The position numbers and the translations under genes are program-made. From Spirochaetota bacterium (GTDB lineage Bacteria > Spirochaetota > B62-G9): a stretch of DNA of 5,819 nt. Within the stretch, counting starts at the first letter, position 1, and each line of letters starts with the position of its first letter. The notes below the pieces were generated by a model. That model was given only the letters and a program-made list of their open reading frames with translations. It had not been told where the DNA came from and made no database searches. Shown here piece by piece: positions 4,485 through 5,819 of the stretch. Where the stretch lies: assembly GCA_026990615.1 (NCBI GenBank), contig JALXDB010000267.1, positions 1 through 5,819 of the forward strand. The letters are read 5' to 3'.

Positions 4485-5819
4485 ATGAAAATTCCTCAAT
4501 ATGTCATTGAAGTTGTCAGAGAACTGTACAAAAATGGTTTTGAAGGATGGATTGTTGGGGGATCCATTCGCGATATCCTCATGGGTAAAGAGCCCAACGA
4601 TTATGACATAGCAACGAACGCCACACCTGAAGAGGTGATGAGAATTTTCAGAAGGGTAATCCCCACCGGTATTAAACACGGGACAGTTACAGTTCTAATC
4701 GGAGACAACAGTGTGGAGGTAACCACCTTTAGGAGAGATGGAAAGTACCTTGATGGAAGACATCCTGTCTCCGTTACATATGCAACCTCAATATACGAGG
4801 ATATTTCGAGAAGAGATTTCACAATAAACGGGATTGCATACAATCCAATTACAGATAAAATAATCGATCCTTACAACGGGATTGAGGATATAAAAAATGG
4901 AATAATAAGAACAATAGGAGATCCGATTGAACGATTCAGAGAAGATGGTTTAAGGTGCTTCCGGGCATGCAGGTTCTCTTCCCAGCTTGGATTCGAAATA
5001 GAAAAAAATACCTTTGAAGCCATTAAGAAATCAGTTGATGTTGCTTCAAAAATATCCGCTGAACGTATTAGAGACGAAATCATTAAAATCATACAATCAC
5101 CCAGACCATCAGTTGGATTTGAATGCATGAGAAAATCGGGCCTGCTTAACCTTGTAATGCCGGAGCTGCTCGAGGGATACGGAATTAAGCAGAACAAATA
5201 CCACAAGTTTGATGTATATTACCACAATCTTTACACATGTGATGCTGCGAAGCCCGATGATTATAGAATTCGGCTTGCAGCTCTTCTTCATGACATAGGA
5301 AAACCGTATGCCAAAAAAGAAGTTGAGGATGAAAGCACGGGAAAAAAATCAGTATTTTACAACCATGAGATTATAGGTGCGGCAATAGCGAAAAAGATAC
5401 TGAGAAGACTCAAATTCAGTAACAATGATATAAACTTTATAACCCACCTTATCCGAAACCATATGTTCCACTATACGGATGACTGGACAGACGGTGCTGT
5501 GAGAAGATTCTTAAGAAAAGTCGGAGTCGAAAATCTAGATGCTCTATTTGAGCTCAGAAGGGCCGATAGAATCGGTAACGGTTTAAAGAGGGGTGATTCG
5601 AAAGCAATTAAAAAGTTCAGAGAAAGAATAGAGAAGATTATAGAACAGGAAAATGCCATTACGGTTAGAGATCTCGACATCAATGGTTATGATTTAATGA
5701 ACACATTCGGACTTAAGCCCGGTCCAATAATAGGCAAGATACTTAATGAACTTCTGGAGGTAATATTGGACGAGCCCGAAAAGAATAAAAAGGAGATTCT
5801 CCTTGAGATAGCAAAAGTG
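4485..5819 (+). CDS. cca: CCA tRNA nucleotidyltransferase / poly(A) polymerase family, 3' end outside window
   Basis: The 445 residues present belong to the class II nucleotidyltransferases that add or repair the 3' CCA of tRNA in the cytoplasm. Motif A is GGSIRD (25-30) with the metal-binding DYD (39-41) and IATNATPEE. Motif B is RRDFTINGIAY (109-119). The nucleotide-selecting segment has ERFREDGLRCFRACRF (149-164), with EDGLR and Arg160. An HD phosphohydrolase-type domain follows, with LLHDIGKP (267-274), NHE (293-295) and HLIRNH (321-326). The GRRF-type insertion of true PcnB poly(A) polymerases after DYD is absent, favouring CCA addition; a split CC- or A-adding role is possible. No stop occurs before the window ends; the family is usually about 450-480 residues, so little is missing. 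An in-frame TAA at 4473 limits the start to the GTG at 4479 or the ATG at 4485. Neither has a ribosome site. It lies alone downstream of the flagellin terminator. Confidence 0.94.
   Translation, partial: MKIPQYVIEVVRELYKNGFEGWIVGGSIRDILMGKEPNDYDIATNATPEEVMRIFRRVIPTGIKHGTVTVLIGDNSVEVTTFRRDGKYLDGRHPVSVTYATSIYEDISRRDFTINGIAYNPITDKIIDPYNGIEDIKNGIIRTIGDPIERFREDGLRCFRACRFSSQLGFEIEKNTFEAIKKSVDVASKISAERIRDEIIKIIQSPRPSVGFECMRKSGLLNLVMPELLEGYGIKQNKYHKFDVYYHNLYTCDAAKPDDYRIRLAALLHDIGKPYAKKEVEDESTGKKSVFYNHEIIGAAIAKKILRRLKFSNNDINFITHLIRNHMFHYTDDWTDGAVRRFLRKVGVENLDALFELRRADRIGNGLKRGDSKAIKKFRERIEKIIEQENAITVRDLDINGYDLMNTFGLKPGPIIGKILNELLEVILDEPEKNKKEILLEIAKV

Noticed and set aside
4437..5683. Several minus-strand open frames opposite the CCA-enzyme gene
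   Set aside because: All are antisense to a gene with intact catalytic motifs. Their translations are low-complexity Ser/Leu/Ile-rich and match no family.

Overview
The window reads as ordinary chromosome of a motile, low-GC, Gram-negative-type bacterium, most likely a spirochaete. The strongest clue is the flagellin at 3511-4383. It is 290 residues long and consists only of the D0/D1 core, with the central stretch [19 protein letters not shown] and the following [14 protein letters not shown] recognise this as characteristic of spirochaetal FlaB, the periplasmic flagellar core protein. No mobile element, CRISPR array, rRNA or tRNA gene was seen.

Layout. Positions 29-529 (+) encode a HIT-family nucleotide hydrolase/transferase (Ap4A-type branch) that starts with TTG. 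Tail to tail with it lies a minus-strand group, read from right to left: a sCache_2-type methyl-accepting chemotaxis receptor (3251-1374), thiamine pyrophosphokinase (1292-663), and a 42-codon reading frame (654-526). The small frame has its own Shine-Dalgarno sequence overlapping the kinase stop, and its stop shares the palindrome CTAG with the HIT gene stop. Next is a 259-bp AT-rich divergent intergenic region (3252-3510) with promoters for the receptor and the flagellin. The flagellin gene follows on the plus strand and closes with a strong intrinsic terminator (4408-4435). The last gene, from 4485 to the window edge, is a CCA-adding/poly(A)-polymerase family enzyme with an HD domain. Its 3' end lies outside the window.

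How the parts work together. The receptor and flagellin form a divergent motility pair: one feeds the chemotaxis phosphorelay and the other builds the filament. The flagellin has a recognisable sigma-28 promoter (TAAA-N15-TCCGAAAG). Its short 5' leader carries a GGA-loop hairpin plus a second GGA site inside the Shine-Dalgarno sequence, the arrangement expected for CsrA translational repression. This is the most informative regulatory observation. The other genes are housekeeping (thiamine diphosphate synthesis, dinucleotide metabolism, tRNA 3'-end maturation) and show no obvious functional link to motility.

No convincing wholly new system is present. The points most worth a second look are the CsrA-like flagellin leader, the small frame after thiamine pyrophosphokinase (begins MCYRF, possibly a remnant of a SRAP/YedK-like gene), the apparently leaderless start of the CCA enzyme gene, and the inverted repeat at the receptor promoter.
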